Shown: positions 52,286 to 61,242 of the stretch, piece after piece
Position numbering within the stretch: position 1 is the stretch's first letter
Layout of the letters: every line of letters starts with the position of its first letter
NCBI RefSeq assembly: GCF_030812215.1
Contig: NZ_JAUSSG010000010.1
Coordinates: forward strand, 124,001 to 188,000
Length of the DNA: 64,000 nt
Direction of reading: 5' to 3'
Source: Variovorax boronicumulans
GTDB taxonomy: Bacteria; Pseudomonadota; Gammaproteobacteria; Burkholderiales; Burkholderiaceae_C
Notes under the pieces: model-generated
Told to the model about the DNA's origin: nothing
Seen by the model: only the letters and a program-made list of their open reading frames with translations
Databases searched by the model: none
Translations under genes and position numbers: made by a program

Positions 52286-53319
52286 GCGCGCTGCCTGCTC
52301 CCATCGAAACCGACGCGCTGATCGTCGGTGCAGGCCCTGTCGGGCTGTTCCAGGCCTTCCAGCTGGGCCTGCTTGAAATTTCCTGCCACATCGTCGATGC
52401 ACTGCCCGCTGCGGGCGGCCAGTGCGTGGCGCTCTATGGCGACAAGCCGATCTACGACATTCCCGGCACGCCGGTGACCAGCGGGCGCGATCTTGCGCAG
52501 TCGCTGCTCGCACAGGTGGCGCCGTTCAAGCCGCAGTTTCATTTCGGCGAGCAGGTCGCCACGCTCGCCCGCCAGGACGACGGGCGGCTGCTGCTGACGA
52601 CTTCGGCCGGCAAGGCATTCCTGGCGAAAACGGTGTTCATCGCAGCCGGTGTCGGCGCCTTCGTGCCCAAGCGAATCGCGCTCGATGGCATCGCGCAGTT
52701 CGAAGGCACCACGCTTTTCTATCACCCTGAATCGCTGGACCGCTTTGCGGGCCAGACCGTGGTGGTGAACGGTGGCGACGACATCGCGCTCGAAACCGCC
52801 GTGGCGCTCACCGCCATCGCCGGACAGGTCACGCTGGTCCATCGCCGCGACGGCTTCCAGGCCAGCGAAGCGAACATCGCCGCGATGCGCGCCCTCGTGG
52901 CCGCCGGCAAGCTGGCCTTCAAGGTCGGCCAGCCGACCGCCTTCGACGGCAAGCAACTGCAGATCACCACGCCCGACGCCACGACCATCGACCTGCCGCT
53001 CGATGCGCTGGTCGCGTGCCTGGGCATCTCGCCGCGCCTCGGCCCCATCGCCGACTGGGGTCTGGAGCTCGAGCGCAAGCAGGTGCCCGTCGACACCGAG
53101 AAGTACGAGACCCGCGAACACGGCGTGTTCGCGGTCGGAGACATCAACACCTACCCGGGCAAGAGGAAGCTGATCGTCTGCGGCTTCCACGAAGCCACGC
53201 TGGCGGCCTGGGGCGCCACCGCCATCGTTTTTCCCGGCAAGGCGGTGCCGCTGCAGTACACGACCACCAGCACACGGCTGCACGAACTGCTGGGCGTGGC
53301 TACTTCACGGCCGGCATAA
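52243..53319 (+). CDS. Ferredoxin-NADP reductase, thioredoxin-reductase-like
   Basis: A 358-residue flavoprotein with the FAD-binding motif ALIVGAGPVGLFQAFQLGL and the NADPH-binding region TVVVNGGDDIALETAVALTAIA. It ends GVFAVGDINTYPGKRKLIVCGFHEATLAAW, the typical closing FAD segment. There is no CxxC, so it is the ferredoxin/flavodoxin-NADP reductase relative of thioredoxin reductase. The only in-frame ATG lies inside fdxA (43-base overlap); a rare start downstream is possible. Directly following fdxA, it should reduce that ferredoxin with NADPH. Its end overlaps the convergent aminotransferase gene by 20 bases. Confidence 0.9.
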   Translation: MERQDRQGRGAGALSALPAPIETDALIVGAGPVGLFQAFQLGLLEISCHIVDALPAAGGQCVALYGDKPIYDIPGTPVTSGRDLAQSLLAQVAPFKPQFHFGEQVATLARQDDGRLLLTTSAGKAFLAKTVFIAAGVGAFVPKRIALDGIAQFEGTTLFYHPESLDRFAGQTVVVNGGDDIALETAVALTAIAGQVTLVHRRDGFQASEANIAAMRALVAAGKLAFKVGQPTAFDGKQLQITTPDATTIDLPLDALVACLGISPRLGPIADWGLELERKQVPVDTEKYETREHGVFAVGDINTYPGKRKLIVCGFHEATLAAWGATAIVFPGKAVPLQYTTTSTRLHELLGVATSRPA

Positions 53320-54604
53320 GCGACCGGTATTCGCCGATGAAGCTGCCGATGGCGGCGATGTAGCGGTCGATGTCCGCATCGGACAACGGCAGCGAGAGCA
53401 CGACGAAGCCGCGCGGCGAGGTGTAGATGCCCTGGCTCAGCAGGTGAAAGAACAGCAACTGGCGCAGGCGCCCGTCGACTACCGCCAGATCGTCCACGCG
53501 CCGTACTTCGCCGCTGACGAAATGCGCATTCATCAGCGACCCGACGCCGGTGAACTGCATCGTCACGCCCTCCTTGGCGCACAGCGCATTGAGCCGTGCC
53601 CGCATCGCCTCGCCGCGTTCGGCCAGCGCGCCGGCCGCCTCGGGCGTGAAGAGCTTCGTGAGGCCCGCATACCCGGCTGCCATCGTCATCACGTTGTTGT
53701 TGAAGGTGCCGGAATGCGCGAGCGCGCCGGTGCGCGGATCGAACTGCGCCATCACGTCCGCACGCCCGCCGAAGGCGCCGAACGACATGCCGCCGCCGAT
53801 GTACTTGCCCAGCGTGGTGAGGTCGGACTTGATGCCCAGTTTGCTGGCCAGCCCGTGCGGCGCAAGGCGCGAGGTCATCACCTCGTCGAAGATCAGCAGC
53901 GCGCCGGCCTGCGTGGCGCCCTCGCGCAGCGCCTGCAGGAAATCGAGGCGCCCCGGAATGCAGCCGCTTGCGCCCTGCATCGGCTCGACCAGGATGGCGG
54001 CGATCTCCGGGCCGTGCCTGGCGATCTCTTCGCGCGCACGCTGCGCGTCGTTGTAGGGCAGCACGAGAAAGTCGAAAGGCACGGTCGTCAGCGAAGGCTT
54101 GTCGCCGAAGCCGAGCACCCCACCGTGATAGCCGCCCGAGAAGACCACGATCTTTCGCCGCCCCGTGAAATGCAGCGCGGCCGTGAGCGCCATCAGGTTC
54201 GCCTCGGTGCCCGAGTTGGTGAAGCGCAGTTGCTCGATCTGTGGAAAGCGTTCGCAGACGGTTTTTGCCAGCCGGCCTTCGAGCAGGTTGTGGCCCGTGA
54301 GGTTGATGCCGCCCTGCATCGCCTCGATGACCGCCTCGCGGATCTCGGGCGCCGAGTGGCCGTAGACGCCAGCGGTGTACTCCGCGATGAAGTCGGCATA
54401 CCGATGGCCGTCCGCATCCCAGAGCGCGGCCCCCTCGCCCTTGGCGATGGTCAAGGGGAACGGCGCGTAGAACAGCACCGAGCGCGTGTTGGCGCCGGGC
54501 ATGTAGCGCGTCTGTTCGTCGAAGCGGCGCCGGCTCTCGGCATTGCCTTCGATAAAGCGTTGATGCGCCCCGGCGAGGGCTTGATCGATGGCGGTGTCGG
54601 TCAT
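53300..54604 (-). CDS. Class III aminotransferase, glutamate-1-semialdehyde-aminomutase-like
   Basis: A 434-residue PLP-dependent enzyme. The Schiff-base lysine is in TTLGKYIGGGMSFGAFGG; the cofactor region LLIFDEVMTSRLAPHG and the early FTNSGTEANLMALTAAL are diagnostic of the HemL-like subgroup of class III aminotransferases. No heme genes are near and a TetR regulator is divergent, so it is probably a catabolic or biosynthetic aminotransferase rather than the housekeeping HemL. The amino donor is not identifiable. Confidence 0.88.
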   Translation of the reverse strand: MTDTAIDQALAGAHQRFIEGNAESRRRFDEQTRYMPGANTRSVLFYAPFPLTIAKGEGAALWDADGHRYADFIAEYTAGVYGHSAPEIREAVIEAMQGGINLTGHNLLEGRLAKTVCERFPQIEQLRFTNSGTEANLMALTAALHFTGRRKIVVFSGGYHGGVLGFGDKPSLTTVPFDFLVLPYNDAQRAREEIARHGPEIAAILVEPMQGASGCIPGRLDFLQALREGATQAGALLIFDEVMTSRLAPHGLASKLGIKSDLTTLGKYIGGGMSFGAFGGRADVMAQFDPRTGALAHSGTFNNNVMTMAAGYAGLTKLFTPEAAGALAERGEAMRARLNALCAKEGVTMQFTGVGSLMNAHFVSGEVRRVDDLAVVDGRLRQLLFFHLLSQGIYTSPRGFVVLSLPLSDADIDRYIAAIGSFIGEYRSLMPAVK

Positions 54605-54644
54605 GGAGCGGTCCTTGAAAGATGAGTTGGCGCTGCGGGTCGTT

Positions 54645-54665
54645 TAATTGGTCACTGATCAATTA
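54645..54665. promoter_or_regulatory. Palindromic operator candidate in the aminotransferase/TetR gap
   Basis: Two 10-base arms, TAATTGGTCA and TGATCAATTA, surround one central C and match at nine of ten positions. The site lies in the 109-base divergent gap, 40 bases from the aminotransferase start and 48 from the TetR start, in a strongly AT-rich patch. Size and position fit a TetR-family operator. Confidence 0.6.
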
Positions 54666-54713
54666 ATAATATTTATACAATCAATTCACCCGCCGCACAA
54701 CGCCATTTCCTCC

Positions 54714-55448
54714 ATGAAAAAGACCGCCCCCGAGCCCAAACCCAAGACCGCCGGCCGCCCCGCCGGCGGGGGCGCGCTCTCGAAACGGCTCATCGCCGAA
54801 GCGGCGCTCGCACACATCGACAAGTTCGGACTGGGCGCGTTCAGCATGCGAGAGATCGCGTCGCAGCTCGGCGTGTATCCGGCCACGGTGCACTGGCACG
54901 TCAGCACGCGCGAAGCGCTGCTCGCCGAGGTCGCCGCCACGGTGATGGCAGAGGTCACCCCGCCCACGGAATTGCCCTGGCAGGAATGGATCGCCGAACT
55001 GTTCCGCCGTTGCCGCGCCGCGGTGCGTCGTCATCCCAACGTGGCCCAGCTGCTGGGCGCGCAGCTGGTGTCGAACGGCAGCCTGGCGACCGAGCTGGTC
55101 GAAGGCGTGCTGGAGGCGCTGACGGAAGCCGGCTTCGAGGGCCAATCGCTGCTGGAGGCCTACAACTGCGTGATCGCGGCGATGCTGGGGTTCCTGACGA
55201 TGGAGTTCTCCCCTCTGCCCGCCGATAACACCCAGGCCTGGGCCGAGGAGCTGCGCGAACGGGTCCACACCATCCGCCCGCTCGACCACCCGGTGCTCGC
55301 GCGCAACCTGCCGATGCTCGCCAACAAAGCCTTCATCGTGCGCTGGGACAACGGAACCACCGTGCCGCTGGACAGCAGTTTCGAGCGGCACATCCAGATC
55401 ACCATCGACGGGCTGGAAGCGTTCGCGCGCAGGGTCAGGGGCGCATAG
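54714..55448 (+). CDS. TetR-family transcriptional regulator
   Basis: A 244-residue repressor. A basic, Pro/Lys-rich N-terminal arm of about 25 residues precedes the HTH (about 30-78), with the recognition part FSMREIASQLGVYPATVHWHVSTREALLAEV. The C-terminal ligand domain resembles the TetR_C type and is not assignable to a ligand. I take the ATG at 54714 because the upstream in-frame part covers the promoter palindrome. It is divergent from the aminotransferase, which it probably controls. Confidence 0.9.
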   Translation: MKKTAPEPKPKTAGRPAGGGALSKRLIAEAALAHIDKFGLGAFSMREIASQLGVYPATVHWHVSTREALLAEVAATVMAEVTPPTELPWQEWIAELFRRCRAAVRRHPNVAQLLGAQLVSNGSLATELVEGVLEALTEAGFEGQSLLEAYNCVIAAMLGFLTMEFSPLPADNTQAWAEELRERVHTIRPLDHPVLARNLPMLANKAFIVRWDNGTTVPLDSSFERHIQITIDGLEAFARRVRGA

Positions 55449-55452
55449 ACAT

Positions 55453-57390
55453 TCAGGCTGGCCCCACCAGCTCGTACAGCACCATCCGCGTCTGCCGCCC
55501 GCGCAGTTCGGTCAACTCCTCGATCCGCCGCGTGGCGAGCCGCCCGCCGAGCCCTTCGAACGTGGCCTCCGAGATCAACGTGCGCGTGCCCAACTGCTTG
55601 TTCGTGCCCTCGATGCGGCTCGCCACGTTGATCACATCGCCCAGCGCCGTGTAGGACAGCCGGTCGCTCGAGCCGAGCACACCCGCGATCACGACACCGG
55701 TGTGGATGCCGATGCGCGTGCGGAACGCCTGGAGCCCGTCCTCCTGCCACTTGCGGTTGAGCGCCTGCATCTCGTCATGCAGCTCGAGCGAGGCGATGCA
55801 GGCCTGGTACTCCGCGTCTGGCAGGTCCGCCGGCGCCCCCCACAGCACCATGATTCCGTCGCCCATGAACTTGTCGACCACACCGCCATGCCGTGCGAAC
55901 ACGCGCGTGGCGAGGTTGAAGTACTCGGTCAGCTGGCGCATCAGCACATCGGCGTCCATCGATTCCGAGATGCTGGTGAAGCCTTCCACGTCGGTGAACA
56001 TCGCGGTCACGCGGCGCGGCGAACCGTTGGGCGCGAGCGCGTGGCCCTCGGCGACGAGCTGCTTGATCACGTCCACCGGCACGAACTTGCTGAAGGCCTG
56101 GAGGCTGCGCGCCGAATCGTCCAGCGCCTGGCTCAGGTTCTGGATCTCGAACACCCGGCTCGATTCGCGCGGCAGCGCGTCCAGCTCCAGCCGGCCGATG
56201 CGGCGCGCCGTGTGCGAAAGGCTCTCGATTGGCGCGGTCACGAGCTTCGACAGGCGCAGCGAAATGAACAGCGCCACGGCCAGGAAGCTCAGCGCCAGCA
56301 ACAGCGACAGGAGCACGTTCCGGTGCAGCCCGCCGAGCAGCGCGTCTTCAGGCTCCCAGCTCACGAGCCGCCAGCCCGTGGACGCGATGTGCGATGTCTG
56401 CACCCGGTAGCGCGCGCCGCCGTGGTCGAGCGTGAAGGCCATGTCCTCGGTCCAGCCGCGGCTGCCGGCGGCCAGCATGTGGGCGTGCAACGCGCCGAGC
56501 ACACCGTCGTCGGGGTCTTCCAGCACATGGACGACGTGGGGGTTGTCGCTGCGCGCGATCACGTGATGGTCGGCACTCAGCAAGGCACTGTAGCCGTGGC
56601 CCGTGCCGCCGAACACCCGCACGAGGCTGGAGAGATGCCCGAGCGACACGCTGGCGGACACCACCAGCGTCTGCGCGCGGCCCTCGTCGTCGCGCCGCCG
56701 GCTGGGCCGCGCGTGGCTGACGCCGAGCTCCTTCTCGGAGGGAAGCACGAAAGGCGATGTCCAAACGGGGCGTTGCGCCCTCGTCGCCTGAACGAAATCC
56801 TCGTCCTTCGTCGGGTCGTCGTCGCTGCGAAAGGCCTCGATGCGGCTCGTGGCGTAGCGCTGCCGCGGGTCATCGTCGCCATCGCCATCCGGCGGCTGCT
56901 TGTATTCCCAGGTCTCGGTGCTGAAGTCCGCATCGCGCAGCACTTGCCGCACCGCGGCCTCCGGATAGCGCATCGCCATCAGCAGGTGCCCGTCGTCGCT
57001 GGCCACGTCGATGCTGTCGATCTCGGGCGTCTGCTCCAGCGCGGCCCAGAGCAGCTCGGCGGTCTGGTCGCCGTCATGGCCCGCCGGATGCAGGCTGGGC
57101 GTGTGCGCAATGGCGCGCACCAGCGCTTCGGTCTTGGTGAGGAAGGCGAGCACGTTGTCCTCGACGCGGTCATGGTTGACCTTGTGCGCCGACTCGCCCA
57201 CCCGCGACACCAACTGCTCTGCCCCCCAGTAGCCGAAGGCCACCAGCAGCAGCGACTGCAGCAGCGCGACCGCGCAGATGATGGTGCCCACGTCGACCCG
57301 GAAGCGGCGCAGCCGCGCGCGGGACGAGGAAGAGGCCGCGGGCGGTGCCTCCGCCGGGCCCGGCTGCTGCTGCGTGAAGTCGTCTGTCAT
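55453..57390 (-). CDS. Membrane adenylate/guanylate cyclase with extracytoplasmic sensor
   Basis: A 645-residue protein. A cytoplasmic tail precedes the first transmembrane segment (about 35-57). A large periplasmic Cache-like sensor region spans about 60-350 and includes a very acidic stretch (PDGDGDDDP, then SDDDPTKDEDF, about 165-200). The second transmembrane segment (NVLLSLLLALSFLAVALFISL) is followed by a HAMP linker. The class III cyclase domain has TAMFTDVEGFTSISE (metal Asp) and DKFMGDGIMVLWGAP (second Asp), then the usual LGDVINVASRIEG. It should make cAMP or cGMP in response to an external signal. It is convergent with the TetR gene. Confidence 0.9.
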   Translation of the reverse strand: MTDDFTQQQPGPAEAPPAASSSSRARLRRFRVDVGTIICAVALLQSLLLVAFGYWGAEQLVSRVGESAHKVNHDRVEDNVLAFLTKTEALVRAIAHTPSLHPAGHDGDQTAELLWAALEQTPEIDSIDVASDDGHLLMAMRYPEAAVRQVLRDADFSTETWEYKQPPDGDGDDDPRQRYATSRIEAFRSDDDPTKDEDFVQATRAQRPVWTSPFVLPSEKELGVSHARPSRRRDDEGRAQTLVVSASVSLGHLSSLVRVFGGTGHGYSALLSADHHVIARSDNPHVVHVLEDPDDGVLGALHAHMLAAGSRGWTEDMAFTLDHGGARYRVQTSHIASTGWRLVSWEPEDALLGGLHRNVLLSLLLALSFLAVALFISLRLSKLVTAPIESLSHTARRIGRLELDALPRESSRVFEIQNLSQALDDSARSLQAFSKFVPVDVIKQLVAEGHALAPNGSPRRVTAMFTDVEGFTSISESMDADVLMRQLTEYFNLATRVFARHGGVVDKFMGDGIMVLWGAPADLPDAEYQACIASLELHDEMQALNRKWQEDGLQAFRTRIGIHTGVVIAGVLGSSDRLSYTALGDVINVASRIEGTNKQLGTRTLISEATFEGLGGRLATRRIEELTELRGRQTRMVLYELVGPA

Positions 57391-57536
57391 GTGCGGGGGT
57401 TCCTCCTGCGCACTCGGATGCGCTTATGTGGCGGCGATTTTCCCCCGCCCCGCGCGTGGCCTGGGTTTCCATGGTCGTGTGCTTTTCCGTCAGGGGATAA
57501 AATCCGCCCCGCGCTTCGGCTTGCCGGGGCGCATCG

Positions 57537-57622
57537 CTAGGGGTGTCGAACCGGAATCCGTTCCGGGGCTGACTGAGAGAGTCCCTTTGAACCTGACTGA
57601 GGTAATCCTCGCGCAGGGAAGC
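57537..57622 (+). ncRNA. TPP riboswitch
   Basis: A thiamine pyrophosphate (THI-box) aptamer in the leader of cytX. The conserved pieces appear in order: AGGGGTGTC, then GGGGCTGACTGAGAGAG, CCCTTTGAACCTGACT, GAGGTAATCCTCG and CAGGGAAGC closing the helix. It lies about 90 bases before the cytX start, in a 322-base gap that also carries a possible -10 (GATAAA at 57496). High TPP should lower cytX expression. No T-run terminator is evident downstream, so control at translation is more likely. Confidence 0.93.
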
Positions 57623-57712
57623 TGGTCCGGCGGCCTGTCACGTTGTCTCGCGTGGCGGCAGCGCTGCTGGAGCCTCGCCCACCTGCCAAACCTTTTGCAC
57701 TGGAGCAAACGG

Positions 57713-59059
57713 ATGGCACACGACGACAACGGAGTTTCCTCTTCCGGCAACGAGGCGCTGACGCCCTTGCCCGCGTCCCGCCGCGTGTTCGGCTGGCACG
57801 ACCACGCCTCGCTCTGGTTCAGCCTGGGCGTCGGGCTGCTGGTGATGCAGATCGGCGCGTACCTGGTGCCGGCCGTGGGCACGCGCGATGCAGCGCTGGC
57901 GATTGCGCTCGGCTCGGTCATCGGCGCCGGCCTGCTGGCCTGGACCGCGCGACTGGGCTGCGAAACCGGCCTCGCGAGCGCGGGCCTCATGCACGCGACC
58001 TACGGCAGCGCCTTCGCGCGCCTGCCGGTGCTGCTCAACATCGTGCAGCTGGTGGGCTGGACCACCTTCGAGCTGGTGATCATGCGGGAAGGCACGCAGG
58101 CCATCGGCCAGGTCGCCTTCGGCGCTTCGCTCGGCTCGTTCTGGGGCGGCGTCTTCACCACCTTGCTCTGGGGCGCGGTGCTGCTGGCGCTGCTCGCCGG
58201 TTCGATGGTCAAGCTGGTGCGGCGCTTCGTGAGCCGCTTCGGACTGCCGCTGGTGGTGATCTCCCTGCTCTGGCTGACGTGGCAGTTCGCGACGCGGCTG
58301 CAGGCCAAGGGCCTGGACGCCTTCTGGGCGCGCCCCGGCGACGGCAGCATGGGCATGTTCGGCGCGCTCGACCTGGTGATCGCGATGCCGGTGTCATGGC
58401 TGCCGCTGGTGGCCGACTATGCGCGACACGGCAAGCGCAGCGCGGGGGGCCTCGGCAGCGCATTCACTGGCACCTGGATCGGCTATGCGCTCGCCAACAT
58501 CTGGTGCTATGCCCTCGGCGTCATGGTGGTGAGCGTGGCCGAGCCGGGCACGGGCCTCGTCACCGCGCTGCTGCTCGCGCAGGGCGGGCTGGTGGCGCTG
58601 GGCCTCATCCTCATCGACGAGCTCGACAACGCGTATGGCGATGTCTATTCGGGTTCGGTCTCCACGCACAGCCTCTTGCCGCGCTGGAGCGTGAAGCGCT
58701 GGGGCCTGTTGCTGGCCGCGCTGTGCATCGCGCTCGCGCTGGTGCTGCCGATGCACACGCTCGAACCGTTCCTGCTGCTGCTCAGTTCGGTGTTCGTGCC
58801 GCTCTACGGCGTGATCCTCGGGCGCCTCGGCAGTGGGCGGGCCGTGGCATCCGTTGGCACGCGCCAGATCGACTGGGCCGCGGCGCTGATCTGGATCGCC
58901 GGCATCGCGGCGTACCACGCGCTCGCCAAGTGGGCGCCTCAGTTCGGCTCGGCCCTGCCGACGCTGGCCGCGACTTTCGTTCTGGCCTGGATCAGCCGGC
59001 CAAGACCTTCTCGGGCAGCGGCAGCCGATGCATCGGCACTGGCGCAAAGCCGTGGTTGA
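57713..59059 (+). CDS. cytX: Hydroxymethylpyrimidine-type NCS1 permease
   Basis: A 448-residue inner-membrane transporter with about twelve transmembrane segments, of the nucleobase/cation symporter-1 family (CytX/CodB-like). It includes FGWHDHASLWFSLGVGLLVMQIGAYLVPA at the start and GTWIGYALANIWCYALGVMVV midway. The TPP riboswitch in its leader points to uptake of the thiamine pyrimidine (HMP) or a related precursor. TGGAG lies eight bases before the ATG at 57713; the longer frame runs through the riboswitch. Its last 68 bases overlap the 3' end of the convergent thiD gene. Confidence 0.9.
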   Translation: MAHDDNGVSSSGNEALTPLPASRRVFGWHDHASLWFSLGVGLLVMQIGAYLVPAVGTRDAALAIALGSVIGAGLLAWTARLGCETGLASAGLMHATYGSAFARLPVLLNIVQLVGWTTFELVIMREGTQAIGQVAFGASLGSFWGGVFTTLLWGAVLLALLAGSMVKLVRRFVSRFGLPLVVISLLWLTWQFATRLQAKGLDAFWARPGDGSMGMFGALDLVIAMPVSWLPLVADYARHGKRSAGGLGSAFTGTWIGYALANIWCYALGVMVVSVAEPGTGLVTALLLAQGGLVALGLILIDELDNAYGDVYSGSVSTHSLLPRWSVKRWGLLLAALCIALALVLPMHTLEPFLLLLSSVFVPLYGVILGRLGSGRAVASVGTRQIDWAAALIWIAGIAAYHALAKWAPQFGSALPTLAATFVLAWISRPRPSRAAAADASALAQSRG

Positions 59060-59870
59060 GCGGACCGTGGCCTGCACCGACCGCCACATCCGCACCGGCC
59101 GCCATCGCGCCGAGGATGTAGGCGCGCGCGCGCTCGACGGCTTCGGGCAGCGTCAGACCCAGCGCCAAGTGCGCCGCGATGGCGGACGACAGCGTGCAAC
59201 CGGTGCCATGCAGATTGCGGCTCGCGATGCGCTGCGAGGCCAGGCGCTTGCGCGTGCCGTCGGCCTGCAGCAGCACATCGACCACTTCGTTGCCGGGCAG
59301 ATGGCCGCCCTTGAGCAGCACGGCCTTCGCACCCAGCGCCAGCAATTCGTCGGCCGCGCCGTCGAGCGCGTCGATGCCGTCGATGGCATGGCCGATCAAC
59401 AAGGCCGCTTCATCGAGATTGGGCGTGACCACCACCGCGCGCGGGAACAGTTCGCGCACCAGCACCTGCACGGTTTCCGAGGCAATCAGGCGATCGCCGC
59501 TGGTGGCGACCATCACCGGGTCGAGCACCACGTTCGGCAACTTGTAGTGGTCGATGGCCCATGCGACGACCTCGACCACCTCGGGCGCATGCAGCATGCC
59601 GAGCTTGACGGCATCGACGCCGATGTCCTCGACCACGGCCTGGATCTGCGCCTTCAGAAATTCGGGCGGTACGCCATGGATGCCCGAGACGCCGCGCGTG
59701 TTCTGCGCGGTGAGCGCGGTGATGGCCGTCATGCCGTAGCAGCCGAGGGCCGCGAAGGTCTTGAGATCAGCCTGGATGCCGGCGCCGCCGCCGCTGTCGG
59801 AGCCTGCGATGGAGAGCACGCGTGCATAGCGCAGGGACGCTTGCGGCGCGGAGGAAGGTCCTTGGGTCAT
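58992..59870 (-). CDS. thiD: Hydroxymethylpyrimidine/phosphomethylpyrimidine kinase
   Basis: A 292-residue ribokinase-family kinase that phosphorylates HMP and HMP-P in thiamine synthesis. Features are VLSIAGSDSGGGAGIQADLKTF at the N-terminus, VDAVKLGMLH, NVVLDPVMVATSGDRLI and the C-terminal anion-hole motif HGTGCTLSSAIAAHLALG. A GATAAT-like -10 lies just upstream on the minus strand, giving a very short leader. It lies convergent with cytX (68-base overlap) and divergent from thiO (44-base gap), interrupting an otherwise plus-strand thiamine block. Confidence 0.95.
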   Translation of the reverse strand: MTQGPSSAPQASLRYARVLSIAGSDSGGGAGIQADLKTFAALGCYGMTAITALTAQNTRGVSGIHGVPPEFLKAQIQAVVEDIGVDAVKLGMLHAPEVVEVVAWAIDHYKLPNVVLDPVMVATSGDRLIASETVQVLVRELFPRAVVVTPNLDEAALLIGHAIDGIDALDGAADELLALGAKAVLLKGGHLPGNEVVDVLLQADGTRKRLASQRIASRNLHGTGCTLSSAIAAHLALGLTLPEAVERARAYILGAMAAGADVAVGAGHGPLNHGFAPVPMHRLPLPEKVLAG

Positions 59871-59914
59871 GCTGAAAATTATCGGCGACCCATGAAGGAT
59901 GCGGGAGCATCGGC

Positions 59915-61015
59915 ATGAGCGTCCCGTTCCAATCGGCCGCGATCATCGGCGCGGGCCTCATGGGGCGCCTGATGGCGGTGACGCTCGCGCAAGCGGGCTG
60001 CAAGGTCGCGCTCTACGAAGCCGGCAGCCCCGAAGCCGAAGGCGCAGCGGCCCGCGTCGCGGCTGCCATGCTCGCGCCGCTGGCCGAATCGGCCGTGGCA
60101 CCCGTGTCGGTCGTGCGCATGGGCCACTACGCGCTGTCGCGCTGGCCCGAACTGCTCGCACCGTTGGCGCAGCCCGTGTTCTTCCAGCGCGAAGGCACGC
60201 TGGTGCTGTGGCACCGGCAGGACGCCACCGAGGCCGCGCGGCTCGAACGCGTGCTCGCTCACACCGGCATGCAGGTGCCCGAGCTGGCGCCGATGCAGAC
60301 ACTCGACGGCGTGGGCATCGCCGCGTTGGAACCGTCGCTCGGCCAGCGCTTCGCCAAGGGTCTGTTCCTTCCGGGCGAAGGCCAGCTCGACAACCGCGCG
60401 CTGCTCGCCTCGCTGCTCGCCACGCTCCAGGCGAATGAGAACGTCACGCTGCACTGGCAGTCGCCGCACGTGCCGGCCGACTTCTCGCCCGGCACACCCG
60501 GCCAGCCCGACTGGGTGATCGACTGCCGCGGCCTCGGCGCCCGCCCGCAGTGGCGCGCATTGCGCGGTGTGCGCGGCGAAGTGATCCGTGTGCATGCGCC
60601 CGAGGTCACCCTGCGGCGCCCGACGCGGCTCGTGCATCCGCGCTACCCGCTCTACATCGCGCCCAAGCCCGACCACCTGTTCGTGATCGGCGCGACCGAG
60701 ATCGAATCGGACGACATGTCGCCCGCCAGCGTGCGCTCCACGCTCGAGCTGCTGAGTGCGGCCTACGCGGTGCACAGCGGTTTTGCCGAGGCGCGCATCG
60801 TGGAGATCGCCACACAGTGCCGCCCCACGCTGCCCGACAACCTGCCCGCCATCCGCCAGCCGCAACCCCGCGTGCTGCAGATCAACGGCCTCTACCGCCA
60901 CGGTTTCATGATCGCGCCGGCGCTGCTCGACGCGGCGATGGAGCTGCTCGTGCACGGGCACAGCACGCTCGCGCAGGGTTTCGGCATGGACACCACGGCA
61001 TCCGACGACGCATGA
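59915..61015 (+). CDS. thiO: Glycine oxidase ThiO
   Basis: A 366-residue FAD-dependent oxidase that supplies dehydroglycine for the thiazole ring of thiamine. The dinucleotide motif is AAIIGAGLMGRLMAVTLAQAG near the N-terminus, followed by EGAAARVAAAMLAPLAES. The mid-region FVIGATEIESDDMSPASVRSTLELL and the late NGLYRHGFMIAPALLDAAMELL match the ThiO family. It is the first gene of thiOSGE, each overlapping or nearly touching the next. No riboswitch precedes it directly. Confidence 0.92.
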   Translation: MSVPFQSAAIIGAGLMGRLMAVTLAQAGCKVALYEAGSPEAEGAAARVAAAMLAPLAESAVAPVSVVRMGHYALSRWPELLAPLAQPVFFQREGTLVLWHRQDATEAARLERVLAHTGMQVPELAPMQTLDGVGIAALEPSLGQRFAKGLFLPGEGQLDNRALLASLLATLQANENVTLHWQSPHVPADFSPGTPGQPDWVIDCRGLGARPQWRALRGVRGEVIRVHAPEVTLRRPTRLVHPRYPLYIAPKPDHLFVIGATEIESDDMSPASVRSTLELLSAAYAVHSGFAEARIVEIATQCRPTLPDNLPAIRQPQPRVLQINGLYRHGFMIAPALLDAAMELLVHGHSTLAQGFGMDTTASDDA

Positions 61016-61218
61016 CGACGATGAACATCCTGATCAACGACAAGCCCTACACCCTGCCCGACCACGCCACGCTCACCGACGCACTGGCCGCGCTGGAGGC
61101 CGTGCCGCCGTTCGCGGTGGCGGTGAACCGCGAGTTCGTGCCGCGCTCGGCCTACGCCGCGCGCGCGCTGCAGCCCGACGACCGCATCGAAGTGATCCGC
61201 CCCGTGACGGGCGGCTGA
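61012..61218 (+). CDS. thiS: Thiamine sulfur carrier protein
   Basis: A 68-residue ubiquitin-like protein that carries sulfur as a C-terminal thiocarboxylate for thiazole synthesis. It ends IEVIRPVTGG with the obligatory Gly-Gly, and the family core VAVNREFVPRSAYAARALQPDDRIEVIRPV is intact. The first ATG overlaps the thiO stop (ATGA); a second ATG three codons on would give a 65-residue form. ThiG, its partner, starts 24 bases downstream. ThiF, needed to activate it, is not in the window. Confidence 0.9.
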   Translation: MTTMNILINDKPYTLPDHATLTDALAALEAVPPFAVAVNREFVPRSAYAARALQPDDRIEVIRPVTGG

Positions 61219-61242
61219 AAAAAGACAGGAGACGACAACACC

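Noticed and set aside
53300..54604. The class III aminotransferase as housekeeping HemL
   Set aside because: No heme genes are near, and divergent control by a TetR regulator through a palindromic site is unlike a housekeeping gene.
59871..59914. A second TPP riboswitch before thiO or thiD
   Set aside because: The divergent gap is 44 bases and has none of the THI-box core sequences.
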